This document shows, one piece after another, positions 45,369-56,077 of a DNA stretch of 64,000 nucleotides. The DNA lies in NCBI RefSeq assembly GCF_019090095.1, contig NZ_JAGQFP010000002.1, forward strand, positions 1,054,001 to 1,118,000. The letters are read 5' to 3'. The DNA is from Stutzerimonas stutzeri (GTDB taxonomy: Bacteria; Pseudomonadota; Gammaproteobacteria; Pseudomonadales; Pseudomonadaceae). The translations under genes and the position numbers were made by a program. The notes beneath the pieces are model-generated. The model made no database searches and was not told the origin of the DNA. It was given only the letters and a program-made list of their open reading frames with translations. Positions within the stretch are counted from its first letter, which is position 1; each line of letters starts with the position of its first letter.

Positions 45369-46343
45369 GTGGATACACAGCTAATCGCGCTGGACTGGGG
45401 CACCAGTTCGCTGCGCGCTTATCGGCTCGGTGCGGCCGGCGAAACGCTGGAGGTGCGCAACCTGCCATTGGGCGTCATGCAGTTGGACGGCAGCGAGGCG
45501 GGCTTCGAGCATGCTTTGGAGCAGGCCTGCGGCGACTGGCAGCGGGCCGCGCTAGAGGCTCCGCTGATCGCCTGCGGCATGGTCGGCAGCGCTCAGGGTT
45601 GGCGGGAAGTCGGCTATCTCGAAGCGCCGCTCGGTGCTGGCGAGCTGACGCCGCTGCCCATCGAGCGCCTGCGCGGCATGCCGCTGTGGCTGGTGCCTGG
45701 CGTGATTCAGCGCGGCGGCGTGCCTAACGTGATGCGCGGCGAGGAAACTCAGGTGTTCGGCCTGCTCGACGACGATGTCGATCCGCTTGCGCCATTGTTG
45801 GTCGGCCTGCCGGGCAGTCACAGCAAGTGGGTCACGGTGGAGCAGGGGCAGCTCAGCCGCTTCCAGACGTACATGACCGGGGAGGTCTATCGGGCGCTGC
45901 TCGGCCATACGATCCTCGGCCGTACGGCAGTGACCGGCGACAGCTTCAACGCCGCGGCCTTCGAGCGCGGCCTGCAGGTCGCCAGGTCGAGCGAGGGCCA
46001 GGCCGGGCCACTTTCGACCATCTTCAGCAGCCGTACGCTGGTACTGACCGGCGAACTCAGCGGCGATGCACAAGGCGATTACCTGTCCGGCCTGCTCATC
46101 GGCCACGAGCTGGCGGCCATGACGGCGACGCTGCAGGTGCCGCCGTCGCAGCCCATCGTCCTTATCGGCCATTCAGCGCTCTGTGCTCGTTACCTGTGGG
46201 CGCTCGAGCACGGCGGCTTCGAATCGCTGCGCTTCGCGCCCGAGGCCACGGCTGCCGGGCTGTGGAAGATTGCCGCGGGCGCTGGCCTGGTCACCCCCGA
46301 CACTGCAGGAGAACCGAATGTTCGACCGTACGCTCGCCATTAA
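45369..46343 (+). CDS. dgoK: 2-dehydro-3-deoxygalactonokinase
   Basis: This 324-residue sugar kinase phosphorylates 2-keto-3-deoxygalactonate. It has the N-terminal phosphate loop IALDWGTSSLRAYRLG near residue 6 and the family stretches APLIACGMVGSAQGWREVGYLEAP near 58, FGLLDDD, and GLPGSHSKWVTVEQGQLSRFQTYMTGEVYRALLGHTILG near 150. The GTG at 45369 has CTGGAG 7-8 bases upstream. The 3' end overlaps dgoA by 26 bases, so the two are translationally coupled. Confidence 0.93.
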   Translation: MDTQLIALDWGTSSLRAYRLGAAGETLEVRNLPLGVMQLDGSEAGFEHALEQACGDWQRAALEAPLIACGMVGSAQGWREVGYLEAPLGAGELTPLPIERLRGMPLWLVPGVIQRGGVPNVMRGEETQVFGLLDDDVDPLAPLLVGLPGSHSKWVTVEQGQLSRFQTYMTGEVYRALLGHTILGRTAVTGDSFNAAAFERGLQVARSSEGQAGPLSTIFSSRTLVLTGELSGDAQGDYLSGLLIGHELAAMTATLQVPPSQPIVLIGHSALCARYLWALEHGGFESLRFAPEATAAGLWKIAAGAGLVTPDTAGEPNVRPYARH

Positions 46344-46941
46344 CGGGTTAATCGCGATTCTCCGGGGCCTGCGCCCCGACGAAGCCGAGGCGATCGGCAG
46401 TGCGCTCTACGCCGCCGGGATAAGGATCATCGAGGTCCCGCTCAATTCGCCCCAACCGCTGCGCAGCATCGAAATCCTGCGTCGGAGTCTGCCTGAGGAT
46501 TGCCTGATCGGCGCCGGCACCGTGCTTTCCGCGCAGCAGGTGCTGGCCGTCAAGGAGGCTGGCGGGCAGTTGATCGTCATGCCGCACTGCGATGTTTCGG
46601 TGCTGCACGCCGCGAAGGACGCGGGCCTTTATCTCACGCCGGGTGTTGCCACGCCGAGCGAAGCCTTTGCTGCGCTGGCGGCGGGCGCCGACGCGCTCAA
46701 GGTGTTCCCGGCCGAACAGGTCGGTATCGGCGCGATGAAAGCCTGGCTGGCCGTGCTGCCGGCCGGCACGGCGCTGCTGCCGGTGGGCGGTATCACGCCG
46801 GACAGCATGGCGGCGTATCTGCGGGAGGGAGCCGCCGGCTTCGGTCTTGGCTCGGCACTCTATTCACCGGGATTGCCCGCTGACGAGGTGGGCCGCCGGG
46901 CGCATGCCTTTATCCAGGCCCGCCGCGCGGCGATGGCCTGA
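46318..46941 (+). CDS. dgoA: 2-dehydro-3-deoxy-6-phosphogalactonate aldolase
   Basis: This 207-residue class I aldolase splits the kinase product to pyruvate and glyceraldehyde 3-phosphate. It has the KDPG/KDPGal aldolase layout: LIAILRGLRPDEAEAIGSALYAAGIRIIEVPLNSP near residue 10, GAGTVLSAQQV near 66, MPHCDVSVL, and the Schiff-base lysine region DALKVFPAEQVG near 128. GGITPDSMAAYL binds phosphate near 162. Its ATG lies within the dgoK 3' end. Confidence 0.93.
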   Translation: MFDRTLAINGLIAILRGLRPDEAEAIGSALYAAGIRIIEVPLNSPQPLRSIEILRRSLPEDCLIGAGTVLSAQQVLAVKEAGGQLIVMPHCDVSVLHAAKDAGLYLTPGVATPSEAFAALAAGADALKVFPAEQVGIGAMKAWLAVLPAGTALLPVGGITPDSMAAYLREGAAGFGLGSALYSPGLPADEVGRRAHAFIQARRAAMA

Positions 46942-46963
46942 CCCTTCATTGCGAGACCTCTAG

Positions 46964-48112
<1,149 letters not shown>

Positions 48113-48152
48113 GCCGCCTGTGAGCTGACCGTGCTCACCGTCCGCCGTGAAG

Positions 48153-48176
48153 AAAGGCCCCTCGCGGGGCCTTTTC
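48153..48176. terminator. Bidirectional intrinsic terminator between dgoD and galM
   Basis: AAAGGCCCC (48153-48161) pairs perfectly with GGGGCCTTT (48166-48174) around TCGC, with T-rich sequence after it and A-rich before it. It can end the dgo operon and the convergent galM transcript. Confidence 0.85.
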
Positions 48177-48180
48177 TGCA

Positions 48181-49329
48181 TCAGGGCTTGGGGAACTTGT
48201 AGAGGGTGGTCTGGGTGTAGGTCTTGCCCGGATCCAGGCGGGTACTCGGGAAGTTCGGTTGGTTGGGCGAGTCCGGGTAGTGCTGGGTTTCCAGGGTGAA
48301 GGCGCTCCAGTGCGGGTACGCCTTGCCGCCCTTGCCGTGGATGCTGCCGTCGAGGAAGTTGCCGGTGTAGAGCTGAACGCCGGGCTCGGTGGTGTACATC
48401 AGCAGCCGCCGTCCGGACTCGGGGTCGTGTACTTCGGCGGCCAGCTTGCTGAGGTCGCCGTCGGTGTCCAGCACCCAGTTGAAATCGAAGCCGCCGGCCT
48501 TGGCCTCGGCGAATTTCAGCTGCTGATGATCATCCTTTATGTGTTCGCCAAAGCGGGTTGGCTGGAGGAAGTCCATCGGCGTGCCCTTGACCTCGGCCAG
48601 CTCGCCGGTGGGGATCAGCTTTTGCGTCACCGGCGTGTAGCGTGAGGCATATAAAGTGGCGACCTGATCGAGCACGCTCGGGTTGCCGGCCCCCGCGAGG
48701 TTGAAGTAGCTGTGGTTGGTCAGGTTGAGCACCGTCGGCTTGTCGGTGGTGGCGCGGTACTGGATGCGCAACTCGTTGTCTTCGTTGAGGCTGTAGGTCA
48801 CGTGGGTGGTCATGGTGCCGGGGAAGCCCATCTCGCCATCGGGCGACACGTAGCTCAACTCGACGCCGACCCAGCCGTCCTCATCGGCGGGCTTGGCCTT
48901 CCAGACCCGCTTGTCGAAGCCCTCCGGCCCACCGTGCAGGGCGTTGCTGCCGTCGTTCTGCGGGATCTGATAAGTGGTGCCGTCGAGTTCGAAGCGGCCA
49001 TCGGCGATGCGATTGCCGAAGCGCCCGATGGTGGCGCCGAAATAGACATTGCCGTTCTTGATGTAGCCGTCGACGTCATCGAAGCCAAGCACGATATCCT
49101 CGAGCTTGCCGTTCTTGTCCGGTACCAGCAGCGACTGGAGGATGCCGCCATAAGTGATCACCACGGCCTCGACGCCCTGGCTGTTCTTCAAGGTGTATTT
49201 CTCGATGGGCGTGCCGTCCGGCATCTTGCCGAAGCTGCCGTGCTGGTTCGACAGGCCTGCGGCCTGAGCGCCGAATGTACTGATCATAAGCGCGAGGGCA
49301 ATTCCGTTGAGTAGCAATCTGGGTTGCAT
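48181..49329 (-). CDS. galM: Aldose 1-epimerase, exported
   Basis: This 382-residue mutarotase has an N-terminal signal peptide (about residues 1-23, ending AQA) that would place it in the periplasm. Motifs are GSFGKMPDGTPIEKYTLKNSQG near residue 30, GATIGRFGNRIADGRFELDGTTYQIPQNDGSNALHGGPEGFDKRVW near 95-140, and NLTNHSYFNLAG near 198 with the catalytic His. The catalytic Glu lies in the C-terminal part. Start 49329 follows AGGTGA; another ATG 15 bases earlier is possible. It probably supplies the alpha/beta anomer needed for galactose uptake. Confidence 0.93.
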   Translation of the reverse strand: MQPRLLLNGIALALMISTFGAQAAGLSNQHGSFGKMPDGTPIEKYTLKNSQGVEAVVITYGGILQSLLVPDKNGKLEDIVLGFDDVDGYIKNGNVYFGATIGRFGNRIADGRFELDGTTYQIPQNDGSNALHGGPEGFDKRVWKAKPADEDGWVGVELSYVSPDGEMGFPGTMTTHVTYSLNEDNELRIQYRATTDKPTVLNLTNHSYFNLAGAGNPSVLDQVATLYASRYTPVTQKLIPTGELAEVKGTPMDFLQPTRFGEHIKDDHQQLKFAEAKAGGFDFNWVLDTDGDLSKLAAEVHDPESGRRLLMYTTEPGVQLYTGNFLDGSIHGKGGKAYPHWSAFTLETQHYPDSPNQPNFPSTRLDPGKTYTQTTLYKFPKP

Positions 49330-49508
49330 GGCTTCACCTGACATTGTTGTTGTTTTTTGCGTGAGCGCACGTCGCCAAGGCTGGTTGGGTAGCGGGCGGC
49401 GCTGCGCCGGTTGAAGCCTAGACAGCGGAGCGATTCCCTCCCAATACCAATTACGGCATGTGCGATATGCACATTGATATGGCTAGCAGGTGGTGACACG
49501 CGCCACGA

Positions 49509-50582
49509 TCAGGCGCGCTGGCGGGCTTCATGCTGCGCCAGTGCCCACTCGACATGTTCGCGTACCAGTTCGGACGGGTCGTCACGGCGGGCGTGCAGCG
49601 CTTCAAGCACCGGGATGCTGGAGGGCGCATTGCCGAGGCCAACGGCCAGGTTGCGCAACCAGTTCTGATAACCGGTTCGCCGCAGCGGCGAGCCTTCGGT
49701 GCGGCTGAGGAATTCGTCTTCCGTCCAGCGAAACAGCGTTGCCAGCTCGGCATTGTCGAGGCTGTGGCGGGGTCGGAAGTCGGTCTGCTCGGTCGGTTTG
49801 GCGAAGCGATTCCAGGGGCAGACGATCTGGCAGTCGTCGCAGCCGAAGACGCGGTTGCCGACCTTCGAACGGAGCTCGACAGGGATCGGCCCTTTCAGCT
49901 CGATGGTCAGGTAGGAGATGCAGCGCCGCGCATCCAGTACGCGCTCGCCGATGAAAGCCTCGGTCGGGCAGATGTCCAGGCAGGCGTGGCAGCTACCGCA
50001 GTGGTCACGTTCGGTGGGTGGGTCGACTGGCAGGTCGATGTCCACAAAGAGTTCGCCAAGGAAGAACCAGCTGCCGGCCTTGCGATTGAGCACCAGGGTG
50101 TTCTTGCCGATCCAGCCGAGGCCGGCCTGCTGCGCCACGGCTTTTTCCAGCACTGGTGCGCTGTCGACGAAGGCGCGGAAGCCGAAGGGGCCGATCACCT
50201 GCTGGATGCGCTCGGCCAGCTGTTGCAGGCGTTTGCGGATCAGCTTGTGGTAGTCGCGGCCCAGCGCGTAGCGGGACACGTAGGCGTTTTCCGGATGCGC
50301 CAGTTGCTCGGCCATGCGCGTGTCGCCCGGCAGGTAGTCCATGCGCAGCGAGACCACCCGCAGCGTGCCCGGCACCAGTTGCTCCGGGTGGGAACGTTTG
50401 CTGCCGTGGGCAGCCATATAGTCCATCTCGCCGTGATAGCCCGCGGCCAGCCAGCGGTCGAGGTGGGCCTCGTGCTCGCCCAGGTCGACACCGGTGATAC
50501 CGACCTGCTGGAAGCCGAGCTCGCGGCCCCACTCCTTGATGGAGTCGGCAAGTGCGGCTGGGTCGAGGGTGGTGCTGGGCAT
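49509..50582 (-). CDS. queG: Epoxyqueuosine reductase
   Basis: This 357-residue cobalamin- and iron-sulfur-dependent enzyme carries out the last step of queuosine tRNA modification. Two 4Fe-4S clusters are predicted from CGSCHACLDICPTEAF near residue 183 and CDDCQIVCPWNRF near 235; a HEAT-like repeat C-terminus follows (RRTGYQNWLRNLAVGLGNAP). The ATG at 50582 gives the family's start (PAALADSIKEWGRELGFQQVGIT). The longer frame upstream is not supported. It is divergent from nnr, as in E. coli. Confidence 0.95.
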   Translation of the reverse strand: MPSTTLDPAALADSIKEWGRELGFQQVGITGVDLGEHEAHLDRWLAAGYHGEMDYMAAHGSKRSHPEQLVPGTLRVVSLRMDYLPGDTRMAEQLAHPENAYVSRYALGRDYHKLIRKRLQQLAERIQQVIGPFGFRAFVDSAPVLEKAVAQQAGLGWIGKNTLVLNRKAGSWFFLGELFVDIDLPVDPPTERDHCGSCHACLDICPTEAFIGERVLDARRCISYLTIELKGPIPVELRSKVGNRVFGCDDCQIVCPWNRFAKPTEQTDFRPRHSLDNAELATLFRWTEDEFLSRTEGSPLRRTGYQNWLRNLAVGLGNAPSSIPVLEALHARRDDPSELVREHVEWALAQHEARQRA

Positions 50583-50723
50583 GGCTTCGGTCGTCGGTGT
50601 TGCGGTGTGCAATGGGCGGGCTGTGTTTCGGTCTGCGGAGTCGCGGCGCGGCTTTCCTGAGGCGGCAATCTTTTCTATCAATCGGCCGCCGACGCGCCGC
50701 GGGCGGTCGGCCGGGCGCATGCG

Positions 50724-50729
50724 TATAAT
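50724..50729 (+). promoter_or_regulatory. -10 element of the nnr-tsaE-amiB operon promoter
   Basis: A perfect TATAAT lies 27 bases before the nnr ATG in a short divergent gap with queG. No good -35 was found at 16-18 bases upstream. This is the only promoter-like signal in front of the long plus-strand block. Confidence 0.45.
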
Positions 50730-50756
50730 TCTGCCAGATATTCGCTCGGGTGATTC

Positions 50757-52256
50757 ATGTCCCAGACCACCGATACACTCCCCAATCGTCTTTATTCGGC
50801 CGCTCAGGTGCGTGACCTCGACGCTCGGCTGATCGCCGCCGGGACGCCTGGTTTCGAACTGATGCAGCGCGCCGCTCATGCCGCCTGGCGTGCCCTGCGC
50901 CGGCGCTGGCCGGACGCCGAGGAACTTACCGTGCTGGCCGGACGTGGTAACAACGCCGGAGATGGCTACCTGATCGCAGCGCTGGCGCAGCGTGCCGGTC
51001 GCCAGGTTCAGGTCCTGGCGGTGGGCGAACCCCAACAGCTGCAGGGTGATGCCGCCCAGGCATTCAATGAGGCCCAGGCAGCAGGCGTCCGCATCACGCC
51101 TTGGTCGTCCGGCGCCGAGCTACGCGGCGTGCTGGTCGATGCGCTGCTTGGCACCGGTATCACCGGTGCGGTCCGCGAGCCTTATGCCAGCGCCATTCGC
51201 GCGATGAACGAGAGTGCGCTGCCGATCTTCGCGGTCGATCTGCCGTCAGGGCTGTGTGCCGACACCGGGCGTCTGTTGGGCGAGGTGGTGCGTGCCGATC
51301 TGACCGTGACCTTCATCGGTCTCAAGCTGGGCCTGTTTACTGGCGAGGGGCCGGACCGGACCGGCGCGTTGGTCTTCGATGATCTGCAAGCCGATGCGCA
51401 GGTAATGGAGCAGAGCGCATGCGCCGCGGTGCGATTGTCCGAAGCGAATTTGCCCGTGCTCACGCCCCGTTCCCCGACCGCGCATAAAGGCAGCTTTGGT
51501 CAGGTCTTGGTCATCGGCGGCGATCTCGGTACCGGTGGCGCTGCCTTGCTGACGGCCGAGGCGGCATTGCGCTGCGGTGCGGGCATGGTGACCCTGGCAA
51601 CCCGGCCGGAACACGTCACCGCTTCGCTGGTGCGGCGCCCGGAAATCATGTGCAGCGGTGTCGAATCCACCTACGCACTGACGGCATTGGCTCAGCGTGC
51701 GGATGTATTGGTGATCGGCCCCGGCCTGGGGCAAGCGCCGTGGGGGCGCAGTTTGCTGTCGCTCGCCCCGCAATGCCAGGTGCCACAGGTGTGGGATGCC
51801 GATGCGCTGAATCTGCTGGCCGCCGGTGCGGTGGAGTTGCCGAGCGACTGCCTGCTGACCCCGCATCCAGGCGAGGCCGCGCGGTTGCTGGGCATGTCGG
51901 TGGCTGACGTGCAGGCTGACCGTCCAGCCGCCGCCCGCGCCTTGGCGGCCCGCTTCAAGTGCGTCGTGCTGCTCAAGGGCGCAGGCACGCTGATCGCTGA
52001 CCCAGACGGTCGCATGGCGCTATGCGATCGTGGGCATCCGGCGATGGCCAGCGCGGGTCTGGGTGATGTGCTGGCGGGCATTGCGGGTGCGTTACTGGCG
52101 CAGGGGCTGGCCCCCTACGGCACGGCGTGTCTGTCGGCCTGGTTGCACGCGTCGGCCGGAGAGCGGCTGGGTGCGCAGGGCAGGGGGCTGGCAGCGGCTG
52201 ATCTGATACCGATGGTCCGTCAATTGCTCGAGGAGCGTTCGCCATGCCTGAAGTGA
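50757..52256 (+). CDS. nnr: Bifunctional NAD(P)H-hydrate epimerase/dehydratase
   Basis: This 499-residue repair enzyme has two domains: an N-terminal YjeF epimerase (to about residue 215; LAGRGNNAGDGYLIAALAQRAG near 60 and VDLPSGLCADTG near 160) and a C-terminal ADP-dependent dehydratase. The latter has GSFGQVLVIGGDLGTGGAALL near 245, CLLTPHPGEAARLLG near 365, and GHPAMASAGLGDVLAGIAGALLAQG near 425. It restores damaged NADH and NADPH. It overlaps tsaE by 13 bases. Confidence 0.96.
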   Translation: MSQTTDTLPNRLYSAAQVRDLDARLIAAGTPGFELMQRAAHAAWRALRRRWPDAEELTVLAGRGNNAGDGYLIAALAQRAGRQVQVLAVGEPQQLQGDAAQAFNEAQAAGVRITPWSSGAELRGVLVDALLGTGITGAVREPYASAIRAMNESALPIFAVDLPSGLCADTGRLLGEVVRADLTVTFIGLKLGLFTGEGPDRTGALVFDDLQADAQVMEQSACAAVRLSEANLPVLTPRSPTAHKGSFGQVLVIGGDLGTGGAALLTAEAALRCGAGMVTLATRPEHVTASLVRRPEIMCSGVESTYALTALAQRADVLVIGPGLGQAPWGRSLLSLAPQCQVPQVWDADALNLLAAGAVELPSDCLLTPHPGEAARLLGMSVADVQADRPAAARALAARFKCVVLLKGAGTLIADPDGRMALCDRGHPAMASAGLGDVLAGIAGALLAQGLAPYGTACLSAWLHASAGERLGAQGRGLAAADLIPMVRQLLEERSPCLK

Positions 52257-52714
52257 CGCTGGTTGCGCCGGACGAAGAGGCTATGCTTTCGCTGGGTGCG
52301 CGCATCGCCCAAGCGACCGGTGGTCGGGGCGTGATCTACCTGCATGGCGATCTGGGAGCCGGCAAGACCACGCTGTCACGCGGGCTGATTCGAGGCCTGG
52401 GGCACGAAGGCAAGGTCAAGAGTCCGACCTTCACCCTGGTCGAACCCTATGAAACCCCCACGGCGCGGGTCTTCCATTTCGATCTGTATCGGTTGGTCGA
52501 TCCGGAAGAGCTCGAATTTCTCGGCATCCGCGACTATTTCGAGGGTGGTGCGTTGTGCCTGGTAGAGTGGCCGGAACGTGGCGCCGGCATTTTGCCAAAG
52601 GCTGACCTGGACATTACCATTACGCCCCACGGGGCCGGCCGTATGCTGCGCCTGACGCCACATGGCGTGCACGGTGAGGGCTGGTGTTCCAGCCTGACCG
52701 TCGGCAATCAATGA
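52244..52714 (+). CDS. tsaE: tRNA threonylcarbamoyladenosine synthesis ATPase TsaE
   Basis: This 156-residue ATPase helps TsaB/TsaD make t6A at tRNA position 37. It has the Walker A GDLGAGKTTLSRGLIRGLG near residue 32, SPTFTLVEPYE near 61 and FDLYRLVDPEELEFLGIRDYF near 78. It overlaps nnr at its start and amiB at its end (ATGA), within a tightly packed operon. Confidence 0.97.
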   Translation: MPEVTLVAPDEEAMLSLGARIAQATGGRGVIYLHGDLGAGKTTLSRGLIRGLGHEGKVKSPTFTLVEPYETPTARVFHFDLYRLVDPEELEFLGIRDYFEGGALCLVEWPERGAGILPKADLDITITPHGAGRMLRLTPHGVHGEGWCSSLTVGNQ

Positions 52715-54147
52715 ACATCATGGGGTTGGGTATGCGCATGCGCGCGCTGGTTAGTGGTTTGGCATTGATGCTTGCGGCCGTTCAGGTCTTGGCTGCGTCT
52801 GACGTGCAGAGCGTGCGCTTGTGGCGAGCGCCGGATAATACCCGCCTGGTGTTCGATCTTTCCGGTCCGGTGGAGCATAAGATTTTTACGCTTTCGGCGC
52901 CTGATCGCATTGTGATCGATGTAGAAGGCGGCAGTCTGCCCAAGCCGTTCGACCAGTTGCCCCTCGACAACACGCCCATTTCCGGTTTGCGCGCAGCGAA
53001 GTTCGATGCCGACACGCTCCGCGTGGTCATCGACCTGTCCGCGGCGGTCACGCCGAAGAGCTTTACGCTGCCCCCCAACCAGCAGTACGGCGACCGCCTG
53101 GTCGTCGACCTGTTCGACGAAGGCGCCGAGCCGTCGACCACCGCCAGCGTTCCGGCGACCACCACGCCGAGCAAGCCCGCCGCGCCGGTGTCGCCGACGT
53201 TGCCGGCGTTGAAACTGCCACCGTTGCCGTCCACCAAGCGCGACATCGTGGTCGCCATCGACGCCGGCCACGGCGGCGAGGATCCGGGGGCCATCGGCCC
53301 GGGCAAGACGTACGAGAAAAATGTGGTGCTGCAGATCGCCAAGGAGCTGCAGCGTCAGATCAATGCCGAAAAGGGCTATCGGGGCGAACTCGTGCGTACG
53401 GGGGATTACTTCATTCCGCTGCGTAAACGCACTGAAATTGCCCGCAAGAAGGGCGCGGACCTGTTCGTCTCGATACATGCCGACGCTGCGCCGCGTTCTT
53501 CCGCTTATGGCGCGTCCGTGTTCGCCTTGTCCGATCGTGGCGCCACCTCTGAAACCGCGCGCTGGCTGGCCGATAGCGAAAACCGCTCGGACCTGATCGG
53601 AGGGGCGGGCAACGTCAGCCTGGGCGACAAGGACCAGATGCTCGCGGGTGTCTTGCTGGACCTGTCGATGACCGCCTCCCTGTCGTCCAGTCTCAATGTC
53701 GGGCAGAAAGTGTTGAGCAACATGGGTCGGATCACCCCGCTGCACAAATCGCGGGTCGAGCAGGCCGGCTTCATGGTCCTGAAATCTCCTGACATCCCGT
53801 CGATCCTGGTCGAGACCGGCTTCATCTCCAATCCATCAGAGGCGCGCAAGCTGCAAACGGCGGCGCATCAGCAATCCCTGGCGCGCTCCATTCACAGCGG
53901 CGTGAAGCAGTTCTTCCAGGAAAACCCGCCGCCGGGTACTTACGTGGCCTGGTTGCGTGATTCCGGCAAGATCGTCAGCGCGCCACGCGAGCACGTGGTT
54001 CGGTCTGGCGAGAGTCTCGCCTTGCTGGCCGAGCGCTATCAGGTCAGCCTGCCGGCGCTGCGCAGTGCCAACAGTCTGAAAAGCGACGTGATCAAGGTCG
54101 GTCAGACGCTGAACATCCCTGCTACCACGCTGGCCTCCCAGCCATGA
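52711..54147 (+). CDS. amiB: N-acetylmuramoyl-L-alanine amidase AmiB
   Basis: This is a 478-residue periplasmic amidase that cleaves septal peptidoglycan. It has a signal peptide (about residues 1-29, ending LAA), an AMIN domain ([40 protein letters not shown]), a Pro/Thr-rich linker, and an amidase_3 zinc domain. That domain has [17 protein letters not shown] near residue 180 and [10 protein letters not shown] near 252. A C-terminal LysM repeat follows ([27 protein letters not shown]). The start overlaps the tsaE stop. EnvC/NlpD-type activators are not in the window. Confidence 0.95.
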   Translation: MNIMGLGMRMRALVSGLALMLAAVQVLAASDVQSVRLWRAPDNTRLVFDLSGPVEHKIFTLSAPDRIVIDVEGGSLPKPFDQLPLDNTPISGLRAAKFDADTLRVVIDLSAAVTPKSFTLPPNQQYGDRLVVDLFDEGAEPSTTASVPATTTPSKPAAPVSPTLPALKLPPLPSTKRDIVVAIDAGHGGEDPGAIGPGKTYEKNVVLQIAKELQRQINAEKGYRGELVRTGDYFIPLRKRTEIARKKGADLFVSIHADAAPRSSAYGASVFALSDRGATSETARWLADSENRSDLIGGAGNVSLGDKDQMLAGVLLDLSMTASLSSSLNVGQKVLSNMGRITPLHKSRVEQAGFMVLKSPDIPSILVETGFISNPSEARKLQTAAHQQSLARSIHSGVKQFFQENPPPGTYVAWLRDSGKIVSAPREHVVRSGESLALLAERYQVSLPALRSANSLKSDVIKVGQTLNIPATTLASQP

Positions 54148-56018
54148 CCGACGTGGCACGCATTCAGTTGTTGAGTCCGCGACTGGCCAACCAGATCGCG
54201 GCGGGCGAGGTCGTCGAGCGGCCTGCCTCGGTCATCAAGGAGCTGCTGGAGAACAGCCTCGATTCGGGCGCCACGCGTATCGAGGTGGATGTCGAGCAGG
54301 GCGGCGTGAAATTGTTGCGTGTGCGTGACGATGGTTGCGGCATCCCAGCCGATGATCTGCCGTTGGCATTGGCTCGGCACGCGACCAGCAAGATCCGCGA
54401 CCTGGAGGACCTGGAGCGGGTGATGAGCCTCGGCTTTCGCGGCGAGGCACTGGCCTCGATCAGTTCGGTGTCACGGCTGACACTCACTTCGCGCACCGCC
54501 GATGCGGCCGAGGCGTGGCAGGTCGAAACCGAAGGCCGCGAGATGGCTGCCAGGGTCCAGCCCGCGGCGCATCCCGTCGGCACCTCGGTCGAGGTGCGCG
54601 ACCTGTTCTTCAATACCCCGGCGCGGCGCAAATTCCTGCGCACCGAAAAAACCGAGTTCGACCACCTGCAGGAAGTCATCAAGCGGTTGGCGCTGGCGCG
54701 CTTCGACGTTGCCTTTCATCTACGCCACAACGGCAAGCCCATCCTGGCCCTGCACCCGGCCAACGATCCGGCGTCGCGCGGGCGCCGTGTGGCCTCGGTG
54801 TGCGGTCCGGCCTTCCTCGAACAGGCGCTCCCGGTCGAGATCGAACGCAACGGCCTGCACCTGTGGGGTTGGGTTGGCTTGCCGACCTTCTCTCGCAGCC
54901 AGGCGGATCTGCAGTATTTCTACGTCAATGGACGGATGGTGCGCGACAAGCTGGTGGCACATGCCGTGCGGCAAGCCTATCGCGACGTGCTGTTCAATGG
55001 CCGGCATCCGACCTTCGTGCTGTTTCTGGATGTCGATCCGGCGGTGGTCGACGTCAATGTTCATCCGACCAAGCATGAAGTGCGCTTCCGCGATAGCCGC
55101 ATGGTGCACGATTTCCTCTACGGCACCCTGCATCGTGCGCTCGGCGACGTGCGGCCGGACGACCAACTGGCTGCTCCCGCCAGCACGGGGCCAGCGGTTC
55201 AGGTTAGCGGTCGGGAAGCCGGTGAGTTTGCCGGGCAGAACGAGATGAGTCTCGCCGCCAGCGTGCTCGAGCCTCAGGCGCCGCAGCCTGCCTGGCTCGG
55301 TGCGGGCGCGGGATATCAGGCCCCTCGAACACAGGCTGCGGGCAGCGTTGCGGAAGCGCAGGGTGCCTATCGGGCGTTCTTTTCGCCGTTGGCCGAGACG
55401 AGTGCTGCGGCCCTGCCGGAAAGCCAGGACGACATCCCTCCGCTCGGTTACGCGCTGGCCCAGCTCAAGGGCATCTATATCCTCGCTGAGAACGCGCACG
55501 GCCTGGTGCTGGTGGACATGCATGCGGCCCATGAGCGAATCATGTACGAGCGGCTGAAGACCGCGATGGCCAGTGAAGGGCTGCGGGGTCAGCCATTGCT
55601 GGTGCCCGAGTCGATTGCCGTCAGCCAGCGCGAAGCTGATTGCGCCGAGGAGCACGTGCGTTGGTTCCAGATGCTGGGTTTCGAACTGCAGCGGCTTGGC
55701 CCCGAGAGCCTGGCCATCCGCCAGATTCCGTCCCTGCTCAAGCAGGCGGAGGCCTCACGGCTGGTGCAGGACGTGCTCGCCGACCTGCTCGAATATGGCA
55801 CCAGTGACCGCATCCAGGCGCACCTCAACGAGCTGCTTGGCACCATGGCCTGTCACGGCGCGGTACGCGCGAATCGACGTCTCACCGTGCCGGAAATGAA
55901 CGGGCTGCTGCGCGACATGGAGCAGACCGAGCGCAGTGGCCAGTGCAACCATGGGCGTCCAACCTGGACGCAGATGGGTATGGCTGACCTGGACAAGCTT
56001 TTTCTTCGCGGTCGCTAG
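54144..56018 (+). CDS. mutL: DNA mismatch repair protein MutL
   Basis: This 624-residue mismatch-repair protein has an N-terminal GHKL ATPase ([22 protein letters not shown] near residue 33, [13 protein letters not shown] near 55, [14 protein letters not shown] near 93). A variable linker (about 345-430) leads to a C-terminal dimer domain. The endonuclease motif D-M-H-A-x2-E-x4-E ([12 protein letters not shown]) near residue 457 is complete, unlike E. coli MutL. This suggests a nicking MutL working without MutH. It overlaps the amiB stop (ATGA). Confidence 0.97.
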   Translation: MTDVARIQLLSPRLANQIAAGEVVERPASVIKELLENSLDSGATRIEVDVEQGGVKLLRVRDDGCGIPADDLPLALARHATSKIRDLEDLERVMSLGFRGEALASISSVSRLTLTSRTADAAEAWQVETEGREMAARVQPAAHPVGTSVEVRDLFFNTPARRKFLRTEKTEFDHLQEVIKRLALARFDVAFHLRHNGKPILALHPANDPASRGRRVASVCGPAFLEQALPVEIERNGLHLWGWVGLPTFSRSQADLQYFYVNGRMVRDKLVAHAVRQAYRDVLFNGRHPTFVLFLDVDPAVVDVNVHPTKHEVRFRDSRMVHDFLYGTLHRALGDVRPDDQLAAPASTGPAVQVSGREAGEFAGQNEMSLAASVLEPQAPQPAWLGAGAGYQAPRTQAAGSVAEAQGAYRAFFSPLAETSAAALPESQDDIPPLGYALAQLKGIYILAENAHGLVLVDMHAAHERIMYERLKTAMASEGLRGQPLLVPESIAVSQREADCAEEHVRWFQMLGFELQRLGPESLAIRQIPSLLKQAEASRLVQDVLADLLEYGTSDRIQAHLNELLGTMACHGAVRANRRLTVPEMNGLLRDMEQTERSGQCNHGRPTWTQMGMADLDKLFLRGR

Positions 56019-56077
56019 CCTTCTTTCTCGTCCTCGGGTGCCGCCTCCGGACCCGATGCTTCCCGTTCTGAGTCCAC

